64,000 bases of DNA from Aquimarina aggregata. GTDB taxonomy: Bacteria > Bacteroidota > Bacteroidia > Flavobacteriales > Flavobacteriaceae. This document shows, one piece after another, positions 48,529-58,203 of the stretch. Under the pieces are notes generated by a model. That model made no database searches, was not told the origin of the DNA, and worked only from the letters and a program-made list of their open reading frames with translations. The position numbers were made by a program, and so were the translations under genes. Position 1 is the stretch's first letter. The number at the start of each line of letters is the position of its first letter. The stretch is from NCBI RefSeq assembly GCF_001632745.1, contig NZ_LQRT01000007.1:1-64000 (forward strand), given 5' to 3'.

Positions 48529-50166
48529 ATGTCTTTAAAAACAGTAATTACGTATTTGATATTAATAGTTTCTTTTGGAGTTTTTGGACAATCGGTACCA
48601 AAAGACTTTAAAAATCCTATTTTACCCGGTTTTTATCCTGACCCCTCTATTTGTCGTGTTGATGACACCTATTATATGGTAAACTCTAGTTTTGAATGGT
48701 ACCCTGGGTTGCCTATTCACAGAAGTAAGGATTTAGTAAACTGGGAAAAAATTGGTCATGGATTACATCGACCTGATCAAATTGTGTATAAAGACGGTTT
48801 AAAAAATTCAAATGGCATATTTGCACCCACGATACGTTACCATAAAGGAACATTTTACATCATTACGACCATGGTTGGTCAAAAAGGTAATTTTATTATA
48901 TCGTCGAAAAATCCTTCGGGTCCCTGGAGTGATCCCGTTTGGATCAAAGATGCCCCTGGTATTGATCCTTCTCTTTTTTGGGATGATGATGATCGTTGTT
49001 ATTACACTGGTGCTGGAATCATAGATAAATCTGGTGGTGAATGGCCTGGTAAAAACGGTGTTTGGATGCAAGAAATAAACCCCGATACCGGAGTATTAAT
49101 TGGATCAAAAAAACAACTTACTTATGGTCATGCTTCAAACGCACGTTGGGCCGAAGGACCACATTTATATAAAATCAAGGACGAGTATTTATTATTAATC
49201 GGCGAAGGCGGAACCGGAGAATATCACTCTGTTACGGTTTTTAACAGTAAGAGTCTTTGGGGACCTTATATACCAAATCATGCTAATCCAATTATGACGC
49301 ATCGTCATCTGGGAAAAACACACTTAATTGGTCAAACAGGACACGCAGATCTGGTGCAAACTCAAAAGGGAGATTGGTGGAGTGTATTGTTAGCCAAAAG
49401 ACAAAACGAAGGGTTTATTACTTTAGCTCGTGAAACCTTTTTGGCAAAGGTAGATATGACTGTTCAAGAAAGTGGTATTACTCCTATATATAATCCCGGT
49501 ATTGGTTTATTACAAGAGCAACAAGAACGACCTAACTTGCCATGGACTCCCATTCCTGCTATCAAAGAACTTGATGATTTTAATGATAAAGATCTTGATT
49601 TAGAATGGAATTTTTTACGAACACCTCGTTCTAACTGGTATACCCAAAGTAATGGTCAAATGAATATTCAATTGCGCCCAGAAGAAATTACTCAATTAGT
49701 AAATCCTTCTCTGATTGCTAAACGTACTCGTAATTTTAATTATCAAGTTCATACAAAACTTGCTTTTACTGCTAAAAATAAAAATGAAAAAGCTGGTTTA
49801 GTTGTTTACCGTCGTCATGGCAATCACTATCAGTTATTAAAAAGTAAAAAAGAAATTGTATTAATCAAAACCTTACAAAAAAACAATAAAGGTAAGTTTA
49901 CTCCTCAGATTATTGCTACAGTTCCCTTTCAAGATAAAGAAGTGATATTTGGTCTAAAAGTTGATGGTTTAAAAATTCAATTCTTGTATGGCGAGCATGA
50001 AGATGCTTTAAAATCAATTGGAGATGCTCAGGATTATACTATTGTTTCTGATGACGTCGCACAAAAATTTAATGGCGTTTATGTTGGAATGTATGCTACG
50101 TCGTCTGGTCTAGAGAGTAAAAATGTAGCCAAATTTGATTGGTTTTTTATGAAAGGTAAAGATTAA
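48529..50166 (+). CDS. GH43 family glycosidase (xylosidase/arabinofuranosidase type)
   Basis: Predicted 545 residues; signal peptide about 1-20. Five-blade propeller GH43: catalytic base D38 in PGFYPDPSICR, D146 in GIDPSLFWDDDD, acid E209 in ARWAEGPHLYKI. A C-terminal beta-sandwich (about 350-545) matches the GH43 C2 domain. The length and the motif YYMVNSSFEWYPGLPIH suggest subfamily 11-like beta-xylosidases. It is secreted or periplasmic and probably degrades plant or algal xylan; the next gene follows by 20 bases. Confidence 0.9.
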   Translation: MSLKTVITYLILIVSFGVFGQSVPKDFKNPILPGFYPDPSICRVDDTYYMVNSSFEWYPGLPIHRSKDLVNWEKIGHGLHRPDQIVYKDGLKNSNGIFAPTIRYHKGTFYIITTMVGQKGNFIISSKNPSGPWSDPVWIKDAPGIDPSLFWDDDDRCYYTGAGIIDKSGGEWPGKNGVWMQEINPDTGVLIGSKKQLTYGHASNARWAEGPHLYKIKDEYLLLIGEGGTGEYHSVTVFNSKSLWGPYIPNHANPIMTHRHLGKTHLIGQTGHADLVQTQKGDWWSVLLAKRQNEGFITLARETFLAKVDMTVQESGITPIYNPGIGLLQEQQERPNLPWTPIPAIKELDDFNDKDLDLEWNFLRTPRSNWYTQSNGQMNIQLRPEEITQLVNPSLIAKRTRNFNYQVHTKLAFTAKNKNEKAGLVVYRRHGNHYQLLKSKKEIVLIKTLQKNNKGKFTPQIIATVPFQDKEVIFGLKVDGLKIQFLYGEHEDALKSIGDAQDYTIVSDDVAQKFNGVYVGMYATSSGLESKNVAKFDWFFMKGKD

Positions 50167-50186
50167 CAACTAATAAAAAGGGTATT

Positions 50187-51281
50187 ATGATGATAAAAAA
50201 ACTAGCAACTTCTGTAATTTTCATTTTATTCTTTTGTACAATTTGCCATAGCCAAATCAAATATCAATATTCTGAACCTAAAGACTTAAACGACGGATGG
50301 AAAACAGAAAATCTAAAATCACAAAATATAGATACCACAAGAATCTATAAAATGTTTACTCAGTTGCATAACAATAAACACAAATTGCATAGTGTTTTGT
50401 TAGTTAAAAATAATCAAATCATTATTGAAGAATATTTTAATGGTCACGTTGTAAATAAGCCTCATGATCTGCGTTCTACGACCAAAAGTATTCGATCAAT
50501 TTTACTTGGAATTGCTATAGATAAAGGGTTCATTGATAGTATTGATGATCCAATTTCCAAATATCTTAAAAATAAAATTCCGAATAAGAACCTTGACGAT
50601 CGAAAAGAAAAAATCACAATCAAACATCTAGTAACTATGTCTACTGGACTTGATTGTAATGATTGGAATAAAAAATCGAAAGGACAAGAAGATAAGGTTT
50701 ACAAAAAAAAGGATTGGATCCAGTATACCTTAGATCTTCCGATGATTAATGAACCGGGAACTGTTTCTAATTATTGTTCTATGGGAGTAGTTATACTGGC
50801 AGAAATAATAAGCCAAGCTTCGGGCATGTCTATCGACAATTTTTCAGAAAAATATTTATTTAGTCCTTTGGGGATTTCAAATATAAGTTGGGGACATACT
50901 TCTGATAAAGATGTTATTGCATCGGGTAAAAGGTTGTATATGACCTCTAGAGACATGGCCAAAATTGGACGACTAATACTACACAACGGAATCTTTAATG
51001 AAACACAAATTGTTTCTAAAAAATGGATAGAGGAGTCCACCTCTCCTAAAACAAAAATAACGGGAATCGATTATTGTTATTTATGGTGGAATATTCCTTT
51101 TAAAATAAATGGCAAAGTGATAAATTCCAAAATAGCAACTGGAAATGGGGGACAATATATTATGGTTTTTCCAAAACTAGATATGGTTGCCGTATTTACC
51201 GGCGGAGCCTATAATTCTCAAGAAGACAAACTACCTTTTGCAATCTTAAATGATGTTTTCCTTCCTACATTTGTGAATTAA
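50187..51281 (+). CDS. Serine hydrolase, beta-lactamase/PBP class C family
   Basis: Predicted 364 residues, signal peptide about 1-22 (CHS). SxxK motif S97-T-T-K100 in RSTTKSIRSI; second motif in PGTVSNYCSMGVVILAEI (Tyr-Cys-Ser rather than YxN); third-motif-like ATGNGGQYIM. Esterase or peptidase activity is likely, substrate unknown. It starts 20 bases after GH43 and may be co-transcribed, e.g. as an acetyl-esterase for decorated xylan; that is inference. Confidence 0.88.
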   Translation: MMIKKLATSVIFILFFCTICHSQIKYQYSEPKDLNDGWKTENLKSQNIDTTRIYKMFTQLHNNKHKLHSVLLVKNNQIIIEEYFNGHVVNKPHDLRSTTKSIRSILLGIAIDKGFIDSIDDPISKYLKNKIPNKNLDDRKEKITIKHLVTMSTGLDCNDWNKKSKGQEDKVYKKKDWIQYTLDLPMINEPGTVSNYCSMGVVILAEIISQASGMSIDNFSEKYLFSPLGISNISWGHTSDKDVIASGKRLYMTSRDMAKIGRLILHNGIFNETQIVSKKWIEESTSPKTKITGIDYCYLWWNIPFKINGKVINSKIATGNGGQYIMVFPKLDMVAVFTGGAYNSQEDKLPFAILNDVFLPTFVN

Positions 51282-51513
51282 AAAAAGAATATACCTATAT
51301 AATCATGTCAAAAGAATTTAGGATGAATTGTAAAGATTATACGCATTAACAGAAGTGTCTTAACTTCAATTATTTAATCACCAAAGTAAATTTATAATGT
51401 TCATGATACTACTATCGCTTCTGATGATATATGGTTATTGTAACATTTTATATTACCAAGAGACATATTAAAGAAAAGATTTTTAACTAAAAGGCTCAAA
51501 AAACAATTCGATT

Positions 51514-51690
51514 ATGGGGAAAAAAATTACCTATACTGTATTGATTGCAGGTATAATTTTACTAATTATCAATGTATCTAGATTAAATACTGCTAGTATT
51601 GAAATAATCGATTTTACAGGGATTATATCCAATGTATTATTAATTTTTTCTATGGTACTTACTAGTATAGATTTAAATAGAAAAAAATAA
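51514..51690 (+). CDS. Small two-helix membrane protein
   Basis: A 58-codon ORF, MGKKITYTVLIAGIILLIIN then a short polar link and IISNVLLIFSMVLTSIDL, ending NRKK. Two membrane helices and positive ends are consistent with a real small protein. The flanks (51282-51513 and 51691-51830) hold no other gene. No family was recognised. Confidence 0.55.
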   Translation: MGKKITYTVLIAGIILLIINVSRLNTASIEIIDFTGIISNVLLIFSMVLTSIDLNRKK

Positions 51691-51830
51691 GTTAAAAGAT
51701 ATTTTATATACTTTTCATATTACATATATACCAATTCTTTTGATAATTTTAAGTTTTATTTTCATTTACTATTAAATAATAGTGCTTCAACCATTAAAAA
51801 CGATAAAGTCATGACTAACACAAGTATACT

Positions 51831-52670
51831 GTGGAAATAATTAACTTACCATATAATTTAACTACTAATGAGGCTTCTACATTTCAAATTTTTGATTATC
51901 AAACATCAAAGGAATGTTTCAACCAAATGGTATCCTTAAAACAGAACACCTTCAGTTTTTTAATTGAAGGAAGTAAACAAGTGCATTCTAATACTAAAAC
52001 CATTTCTATTAGAAAATCACATTTTTTATTAATGAAAACCGGTCATTGCCTAATGACAGAAAAACTTCCTAACACCTCGGATAATTATCGTAGTATATTA
52101 TTCTTCTTTTCTGACAAAGCACTTTTAGACTTCATTAAAAAGTATAACCTCCAGAACTATAAAAATCAAAATCAAGAATCTATATATTCTTTTGAATATG
52201 ATAATTTCTTGCAAACTTTTGTAAATGGATTGATCGATATTAATCGGCTTAAACCTGAGCTTCAAACAAAATTATTAGAACTAAAATTTGAAGAATTAAT
52301 GATCTACCTAAAAGAAATCAAAGGAGTTGATTTTATATTCTCGTTAATTTCAAGTTTTAATGATAGGTCTCAACATTTTATTGATACAGTTGAAACTAAT
52401 AAATTAAACAAGCTTACAATTAAAGAACTATCTTTTTTATCAAATATGAGTGTATCTACTTTCAAAAGAGAATTTGAAAAAACCTTTAATAGCACTCCAA
52501 GTAAATGGTTTCAAGATAAAAGACTCGAACATTCTGCTTTTTTATTAAAAAACAAATCTAAAAGGCCTTCAGATATATTTGAAGAAGTGGGTTATGAAAA
52601 CTTATCTAATTTTATTCAAGCATTTAAAACTAAGTTTGGCGTAACCCCAAAACAGTATCAATTAAATTGA
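51831..52670 (+). CDS. AraC-family regulator, GTG start
   Basis: Predicted 279 residues. The N-terminal cupin-like part (1-160) contains KQVHSNTKTISIRKSHFLLM; the C-terminal AraC HTH (about 185-279) has LTIKELSFLSNMSVSTFKREF and FEEVGYENLSNFIQAFKTKFGVTPKQY. The frame opens at GTG 51831 and no ATG gives the full N-terminal strand. The likely target is the PEBP gene 90 bases downstream, but no operator was recognised. Confidence 0.88.
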   Translation: MEIINLPYNLTTNEASTFQIFDYQTSKECFNQMVSLKQNTFSFLIEGSKQVHSNTKTISIRKSHFLLMKTGHCLMTEKLPNTSDNYRSILFFFSDKALLDFIKKYNLQNYKNQNQESIYSFEYDNFLQTFVNGLIDINRLKPELQTKLLELKFEELMIYLKEIKGVDFIFSLISSFNDRSQHFIDTVETNKLNKLTIKELSFLSNMSVSTFKREFEKTFNSTPSKWFQDKRLEHSAFLLKNKSKRPSDIFEEVGYENLSNFIQAFKTKFGVTPKQYQLN

Positions 52671-52759
52671 ACGTTTAGCAATACTTTTTGAGCTAAATCA
52701 AACATAACTTACGCCTAAGTATCTCATAATTTTGTATTCACATTTAAATACTTATAATT

Positions 52760-53317
52760 ATGAAAAAAATAAATTTAATCTTAGGAGTGTTCTTGACGAT
52801 AACTAGTATCGCTAATGCTCAAAATACCTTTACATTATCTAGCAATGATCTAGGAGGTTCTGCTACTATTAATGAAGAATTTAATGGTTTTGGATGCACT
52901 GGTAATAATCAATCTCCTCAATTATCATGGAATAACGCTCCCAAAGGAACTAAAAGTTTCGCAGTTACCATGTATGATCCAGATGCTCCTACGGGAAGTG
53001 GATGGTGGCATTGGGTTGTTTTTGACATACCATCAACAATAACCTCCCTTAAATCAAATTCAGGAGATATTTCTCTTAATTTAATGCCCAAAGAAGCTAT
53101 TCAAAGTATTACTGATTATGGTGCTCATGGATACGGAGGTCCTTGTCCCCCAGAAGGGCATGGACTACATCAATACATCATTACCGTACATGCTTTAAAA
53201 ACAGAAAAACTTGGACTTACTAAAGAAACTAACCCAGCGGTTGTTGGTTATTATCTTTGGAATAACACTTTGGCAAAAGCTAGTATTGTAACGTACTACA
53301 AAAGAGATAAAAAATAG
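52760..53317 (+). CDS. YbhB/YbcL (PEBP) family protein, secreted
   Basis: Predicted 185 residues; signal peptide about 1-20 (IANAQ). Phosphatidylethanolamine-binding fold: SPQLSWNNAPKGTKSFAVTMYD, DPDAP(T)GSGWWHWVVFDIP with the binding-pocket DPDAP and HWV motifs, GYGGPCPPEGHGLHQYIITVH. Role of bacterial PEBPs is unclear. A very strong terminator follows (53334-53386). Confidence 0.92.
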   Translation: MKKINLILGVFLTITSIANAQNTFTLSSNDLGGSATINEEFNGFGCTGNNQSPQLSWNNAPKGTKSFAVTMYDPDAPTGSGWWHWVVFDIPSTITSLKSNSGDISLNLMPKEAIQSITDYGAHGYGGPCPPEGHGLHQYIITVHALKTEKLGLTKETNPAVVGYYLWNNTLAKASIVTYYKRDKK

Positions 53318-53333
53318 ATATCATGTCATTTTA

Positions 53334-53386
53334 TAAACAAATTAAAAAGCGTAGGCACTAAGTGTTTACGCTTTTTAATTTGTTTA
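53334..53386. terminator. Strong hairpin terminator, about 20-bp stem
   Basis: Arms 53334-53353 and 53367-53386 are perfect complements (core AAAAAGCGTA/TACGCTTTTT), with a 13-base loop. T-tracts on both strands suggest it works in both directions. Confidence 0.85.
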
Positions 53387-53499
53387 TCTTTCGAAAATTC
53401 AAATAGATCTTAAGAAGAACTATTAATTTTAAGGTTTACAAGAAAAGAAAACAACAATAAGTAGTAATAAAATCAGCATAAATATTATAAGTTAACTTA

Positions 53500-53548
53500 A
53501 TCAAGGTAACATTTTATTCTCTTATGACACATATATAATAAATCACGT
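53500..53548 (+). repeat. Site S32, solo right arm of a family A site
   Basis: AATCAAGGTAACATTTTATTC, then CTTATGACACATATATAATA and AATCACG match the family A right arm of S6 and S16 base for base over most of its length. No left arm is present. The next gene starts 4 bases later, as in intact cassettes. Confidence 0.6.
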
Positions 53549-53551
53549 TTT

Positions 53552-54112
53552 ATGGAAATAGGAACCAAGCCAAATAGAGTAAGTTGGAAGTATAAATTTG
53601 GATCAATGATCATAACTGGATTGTTGTATAGTGCAATTCTATTTGCATTCGATTATTTTTCAAACGATAAACTTTATAGTACATATAGTCTAATTTTTCA
53701 GGGAGTATTTTTTGGAATAGCTACGGGATTAGGTTTTCCTCTTATTACCGAAAAATTTGGAGGAAAATTTACCTCTAAACTTGGTGGAAACGTTACTCCA
53801 GTATTATCCGATACAGAAGAAATTGAAATTAGTGGTCCAGCAAATTTATTTCGTGGAATAGAGGCCACTGGAGGAAAGTTATTCTTAACGAATAAAAATG
53901 TGATCTTTAAATCGCATACTATGAATATTCAAAAAGGACAAACCAATATTCAGTATGATAACATTAAAGAGATACTACTAAGAAAAACCGCTAAACTTAT
54001 TGATAACGGAATTCGAATTACAACAAAAGATGGTAAAAATTTTGATTTTGTAGTAAATGAGAGGGAACAATGGATGCAAAATTTGAGTAAAAGAATCAAA
54101 ACAGACTTATAG
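53552..54112 (+). CDS. Membrane protein with GRAM/PH-like domain
   Basis: Predicted 186 residues. Two hydrophobic segments (about 18-35 and 46-62), then a GRAM-like domain: EISGPANLFRGIEATGGKLFLTNKN and IQYDNIKEILLRKT, IRITTKDGKNFDFVVN. GRAM/PH domains bind lipids or proteins. It begins right after the solo arm S32, so it may be an old cassette gene. Confidence 0.8.
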   Translation: MEIGTKPNRVSWKYKFGSMIITGLLYSAILFAFDYFSNDKLYSTYSLIFQGVFFGIATGLGFPLITEKFGGKFTSKLGGNVTPVLSDTEEIEISGPANLFRGIEATGGKLFLTNKNVIFKSHTMNIQKGQTNIQYDNIKEILLRKTAKLIDNGIRITTKDGKNFDFVVNEREQWMQNLSKRIKTDL

Positions 54113-54189
54113 AACTTACCTACACAAATAATCTATTATTTAAATTACCATTTGTTAGCTGCTATACTTTCCATATATTTAAAACATTA

Positions 54190-54585
54190 ATGTCATTGAC
54201 AAAGTATATGGATTTACAAAAAAACAAAGAAAATGCGATTGCTTTTTATAAAATCGCGTATGAGGGTAACCCAAGAAAGGCCATTGATTTATATGTTGGT
54301 GATCAATACATACAACATAACCCTGATGTAGCAGATGGACTCGAGGGATTTATTACCTACTTTGAAAGGATGCAACGTGAATATCCAAGTAAGTCAATCG
54401 AATTTGTAAGATGTATTGCAGAAGGAAATTTAGTAGCGCTACATACACATCAAACCTGGCCAGGAAATGATCAATATGTAACTATGGATTTTTTTAGATT
54501 TAATAACGATGGCAAAATTTGTGAACACTGGGATTCGATACAACAAATTCCAGAAAATTCTGCAAACCCTAATACCATGTATTAG
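54190..54585 (+). CDS. SnoaL-like polyketide-cyclase family protein
   Basis: Predicted 131 residues (an ATG at 54208 would give 125). SnoaL fold with KENAIAFYKIAYEGNPRKAI, YVGDQYIQHNPDVADG (active-site HNP), VALHTHQTWPGNDQYVTMDFFRF and IVEHWD-like ICEHWDSIQQIP. Members hydrolyse or isomerise small molecules; many are stress or secondary-metabolism genes. Confidence 0.9.
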   Translation: MSLTKYMDLQKNKENAIAFYKIAYEGNPRKAIDLYVGDQYIQHNPDVADGLEGFITYFERMQREYPSKSIEFVRCIAEGNLVALHTHQTWPGNDQYVTMDFFRFNNDGKICEHWDSIQQIPENSANPNTMY

Positions 54586-54646
54586 TATACTTATAGTATA
54601 TCATTAAAACATTAATTCACAAAATAAATTGCTTTTCTTAAACTAA

Positions 54647-55795
54647 ATGGATAAATATTCTTTACTAGGTTTTATTACTCTAATTATAGTATTTGTAGGC
54701 TTACTCTTATCTATTTTTCTTTTAACCGTAAAGACACAAAACAAAATAGCCAATAGACTTTTAGCGCTATACTTTATTGTATTCTCAATTCATATTAGTG
54801 TTTTCTTCTATACTTCATATATTGAATTACCTCTCGTTATCGAAATGTTGCGAGATCAGATTATCTCATTATCCAGTCCCCTACTATTTTTGTATTTAGT
54901 AGCCAATATTTATTCCGATTTTAAACTTCGATATATTCATTTATGTCATCTACTCCCCTTTCTTATAGAAATCATATTATTTATCCCTAATTTTTATGGG
55001 GTAAATCATGAAGAAAGAGTAATTTTTACAGAAAATTATAATTCACAAATCATCGTTAAAATCTCTGTAGTTGTGGGATCTGTAATAAGTTTATTCTATT
55101 TGATCTTAATGTTTTCAGAACTAAAAAAATATAAACACCTGCTCGTCGAAAATTATTCCAGTACCACTTCTTTCAACTATAATTGGTTATATCAATTGAC
55201 GATAGTGATCTCATCTATTTTTGTTTTTTCTCAATTTAAACAACTCTACAAATTCACAGGTACCGATATTGAGACACTTAATATTCTAAGACTAGTTCTA
55301 ATCATACTTTTATTAGGTTTTTTAACTTGGATTATGCTAAAAAGCATGTATCAACCAGAATTATTTAAAGGAATAGATTCAGGTCACAAACTGGTTAAAA
55401 CGTTAGTTAAAAAAGACAATTCTAAAACAGTTTCTGAATCATCTCAACAAGAATCAATTGAAGCTAACATTCAAAGACTTAATAAATTCATGGAAGAAGA
55501 AGAACCATTTCTTGATTCTTCACTTACCATTCAAAAATTAGCCCATCAATTTCAAATGCCCTCACGAGAACTCTCTATTCTTATAAACCATCATTTAAAT
55601 CAACATTTTTTTGATTTTATAACTTCATTTCGCATCAAAAAAGCTATCCTTTTATTAAAGAATCCAATGAATAAAAAGCTAACAATTTTGGAAATTCTAT
55701 ATGATGTTGGTTTTAACTCAAAATCCCCTTTTAATAAAGCATTTAAAAAACATACGGGATTAACCCCTACAGAATACCGTGCAAAACTTTCATAA
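54647..55795 (+). CDS. AraC-family regulator with membrane-spanning N-terminus
   Basis: Predicted 382 residues. About seven membrane helices in residues 5-240 (typical of the 7TM-AraC architecture of Bacteroidota), then a short linker and an AraC HTH (about 275-382): LTIQKLAHQFQMPSRELSILI and ILEILYDVGFNSKSPFNKAFKKHTGLTPTEYR. It probably senses a membrane or extracellular signal directly. The target may be the serine hydrolase downstream. Confidence 0.9.
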   Translation: MDKYSLLGFITLIIVFVGLLLSIFLLTVKTQNKIANRLLALYFIVFSIHISVFFYTSYIELPLVIEMLRDQIISLSSPLLFLYLVANIYSDFKLRYIHLCHLLPFLIEIILFIPNFYGVNHEERVIFTENYNSQIIVKISVVVGSVISLFYLILMFSELKKYKHLLVENYSSTTSFNYNWLYQLTIVISSIFVFSQFKQLYKFTGTDIETLNILRLVLIILLLGFLTWIMLKSMYQPELFKGIDSGHKLVKTLVKKDNSKTVSESSQQESIEANIQRLNKFMEEEEPFLDSSLTIQKLAHQFQMPSRELSILINHHLNQHFFDFITSFRIKKAILLLKNPMNKKLTILEILYDVGFNSKSPFNKAFKKHTGLTPTEYRAKLS

Positions 55796-55826
55796 CAAGC
55801 ACTTTATAAAAAAGTAATACGCTTAT

Positions 55827-55876
55827 AAAAAAAAGTAGTACTCTTTTTCTGATTAAAAAAGAGTACTACTTTTTTT
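55827..55876. terminator. Bidirectional terminator
   Basis: AAAAGTAGTACTCTTTTT pairs with AAAAAGAGTACTACTTTT around a 6-base loop, with A and T runs on either side. It separates the AraC gene from the hydrolase gene. Confidence 0.8.
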
Positions 55877-55936
55877 AGTTGTACGTCTTATTGCTGCCAT
55901 ATTTTCATTTTTGCTTTGAATCCAAACAATATAAAA

Positions 55937-57586
55937 ATGAAGAATCTTATTTTACTAGCGTTTACTACCGTAATACTTAACGCATCTCTTTTCGCAAGAC
56001 AACATTTATCAGAAAATACAATCCAAAAAGTAGATTCATTATTAAGTGAATATCCTATTAGTAATGGTCCGGGAATTTCTGTTGCTGTTATTAAAGATGG
56101 TAAAGCTATTTTTAAAAGGCACAAAGGATATGCAAATTTAGAGCATCGAATTCTGATAACAGATTCTACAAAATTTGTAATCGGTTCTATCGCTAAACAA
56201 TTTACTGCATTTGCTATTTTACTATTAGAAAATGAAGGTCTACTTTCAATTGACAACAGCATAACAAACTATTTACCAGAACTTAATCATTTACCACATA
56301 AAGTAACAATAAAACAACTCATGAATCATACTAGTGGCTTTAGGGATAATACTAACCTGAATAATTTAAAAGGTAGAACCGATGAAGATTTGATTGGTCA
56401 AGAAGAAGTGGTAGCACTTTTACTTAGACAAAAAAGTTTAAACTTTACTCCTGGTTCAAGGTTTCAATATTGCAATTCGGGCTACATATTACTGGCCGAG
56501 ATTGTAAAACGGGTTTCTGGGATGAGCTTTTCTCAATTTACTCAAGAAAAAATATTCAAGCCACTTAAAATGCATCAAAGCGTGTTTTTAGATGATCCAA
56601 CTCTTATGGTCACCAATAAAGCCAACTCCTATATCAAGCAGAAAGATGGCTTTCACTACATTCCTCTTAATCGTTCTGTAGTAGGATCAACAGGCCTTTA
56701 TACTACAATACATGATTTAGGTCTCTGGGCCAACAATTTTGAAAACCAGACAATTGGAAATAAAACTATTTTTCAAAAGATGAAAACAAAGAGCTCTTTA
56801 AATACTGGAGAAATCATACCTTATGCCCTTGGTCAAGAGTTAAAAAATCACAAAGGATTGGATGTTATTTTTCACGGTGGTGGAGATGCAGGTTTTAGAT
56901 CTTATTTACTACGAGTGCCTTCACATAAATTAACTGTAGCTATTTCAGGAAATTTCGAGTCCTTTAATCCACTAAACATCTCATATGGATTAGTTGATAT
57001 ATTTCTTTCTAAGAATATACAAAAGAAAAAGAAAAAAGAGATTCCTGTCTATAAAACTAAAGATTTAAAAAAGTTTGAAGGCGATTATAAAATCTTTAAT
57101 GGATTTTATATAACAATAGAAGCCAAAAGTGATACCTTATACTTTAAAAACTACGGATCAGAAGAAAAATTAAAACTACCTACTATAGGAGAAAATGAGT
57201 TTCTTTTTCCGTATATCCATCATAGCAAATTTAGATTTACCAAAGATGGGCTTGTATGGCATTTGTCTGATTTCTATTATCCAGGGAAAAAGGTGTTTTT
57301 AAATCCTCCAAAATATGAAGAAATAAATATATCAGAATATACAGGAGTTTATAGAAGTGCTGAAGTCGAGACATCATATACTTTGATAACCGAAGATAAT
57401 CAAATTAAAATGACACATAATTATAACCCAGATCTATTATTAGAGCCTATTAGTAAAGATGTTTTTAGAACAAATCAAGCATATATGGGGGAAATAGAAT
57501 TTACAAGAAACGAAGCCGGAAAAATTAATGGATGCAAAGTTTCTGCACAAAAAGCCTATAATATTTTTCTTAATAAAATTGAATAA
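55937..57586 (+). CDS. Serine hydrolase, beta-lactamase family with C-terminal lipocalin-like domain
   Basis: Predicted 549 residues; signal peptide about 1-19 (ASLFA). SxxK motif S84-I-A-K87 in IGSIAKQFTAFA; YxN motif YCN in RFQYCNSGYILLAE; HxG-type HGGGDAG in the third position. After residue 365 a C-terminal beta-barrel-like extension (FEGDYKIFNGFYITIEAKSD, EYTGVYRSAEVETSYTLI) resembles DUF3471-type domains common in this family. Substrate unknown. ATG 55937 chosen over TTG 55916. Confidence 0.9.
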   Translation: MKNLILLAFTTVILNASLFARQHLSENTIQKVDSLLSEYPISNGPGISVAVIKDGKAIFKRHKGYANLEHRILITDSTKFVIGSIAKQFTAFAILLLENEGLLSIDNSITNYLPELNHLPHKVTIKQLMNHTSGFRDNTNLNNLKGRTDEDLIGQEEVVALLLRQKSLNFTPGSRFQYCNSGYILLAEIVKRVSGMSFSQFTQEKIFKPLKMHQSVFLDDPTLMVTNKANSYIKQKDGFHYIPLNRSVVGSTGLYTTIHDLGLWANNFENQTIGNKTIFQKMKTKSSLNTGEIIPYALGQELKNHKGLDVIFHGGGDAGFRSYLLRVPSHKLTVAISGNFESFNPLNISYGLVDIFLSKNIQKKKKKEIPVYKTKDLKKFEGDYKIFNGFYITIEAKSDTLYFKNYGSEEKLKLPTIGENEFLFPYIHHSKFRFTKDGLVWHLSDFYYPGKKVFLNPPKYEEINISEYTGVYRSAEVETSYTLITEDNQIKMTHNYNPDLLLEPISKDVFRTNQAYMGEIEFTRNEAGKINGCKVSAQKAYNIFLNKIE

Positions 57587-57606
57587 CAATTCAAATTAAA
57601 TCTCAC

Positions 57607-57635
57607 ACGCAAGATACTCTATCTTGCGTTTTTTA
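57607..57635 (+). terminator. Rho-independent terminator
   Basis: ACGCAAGAT-ACTCT-ATCTTGCGT (perfect 9-bp stem) followed by six T. It ends the serine hydrolase gene. Confidence 0.88.
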
Positions 57636-57690
57636 TATTTTTATATTCCTAAAAAGAGGATTAAATACTTATTTATAAACTAAATTTAGA

Positions 57691-58080
57691 ATGACTTTTT
57701 TTAAGATCTCGATAGCTCCGTCAAAACTCTTTCTAGTAGATAGCTTAGGTGCATTAGTAACTGCAACCTTATTAGGGCTAGTACTTTCTAGGTTTGAAAC
57801 CTTTTTTGGCATACCCAAACAGGTGCTATATATCTTATCCTCTATCGCTCTATTATTTTCTTTTTATTCATTTTTCTGTTATTTGTTTCTTATAAAAAAC
57901 TGGAAACCTTTCTTAAAAATAATTACTTTGGCAAACATCATATATTGTTGTAGTACTATTGTCGTATTAATCTATTTTGCTCGGCAACTTACACCTGCAA
58001 GCATTGCTTATTTTGTTACTGAACTTTTTATTATAGGAATTTTAATACATGTTGAAATAAGAGCAGTTTTAAGCAACTAA
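57691..58080 (+). CDS. Four-helix membrane protein
   Basis: Predicted 129 residues with four hydrophobic helices (about 15-35, 45-68, 78-98, 103-124). Similar unnamed proteins occur in Flavobacteria, as I recall, but no function is known to me. Transcribed alone. Confidence 0.75.
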   Translation: MTFFKISIAPSKLFLVDSLGALVTATLLGLVLSRFETFFGIPKQVLYILSSIALLFSFYSFFCYLFLIKNWKPFLKIITLANIIYCCSTIVVLIYFARQLTPASIAYFVTELFIIGILIHVEIRAVLSN

Positions 58081-58203
58081 GCAAAAGATATTTTAAAATT
58101 AAAATTACTCTTTCATAAAGTAATACCTATCCATTATTCATTTTGAGATGAAATATAACAATACAAATTAACCTTAGTTTGTACTTCACTAAAATTTTAA
58201 TAA

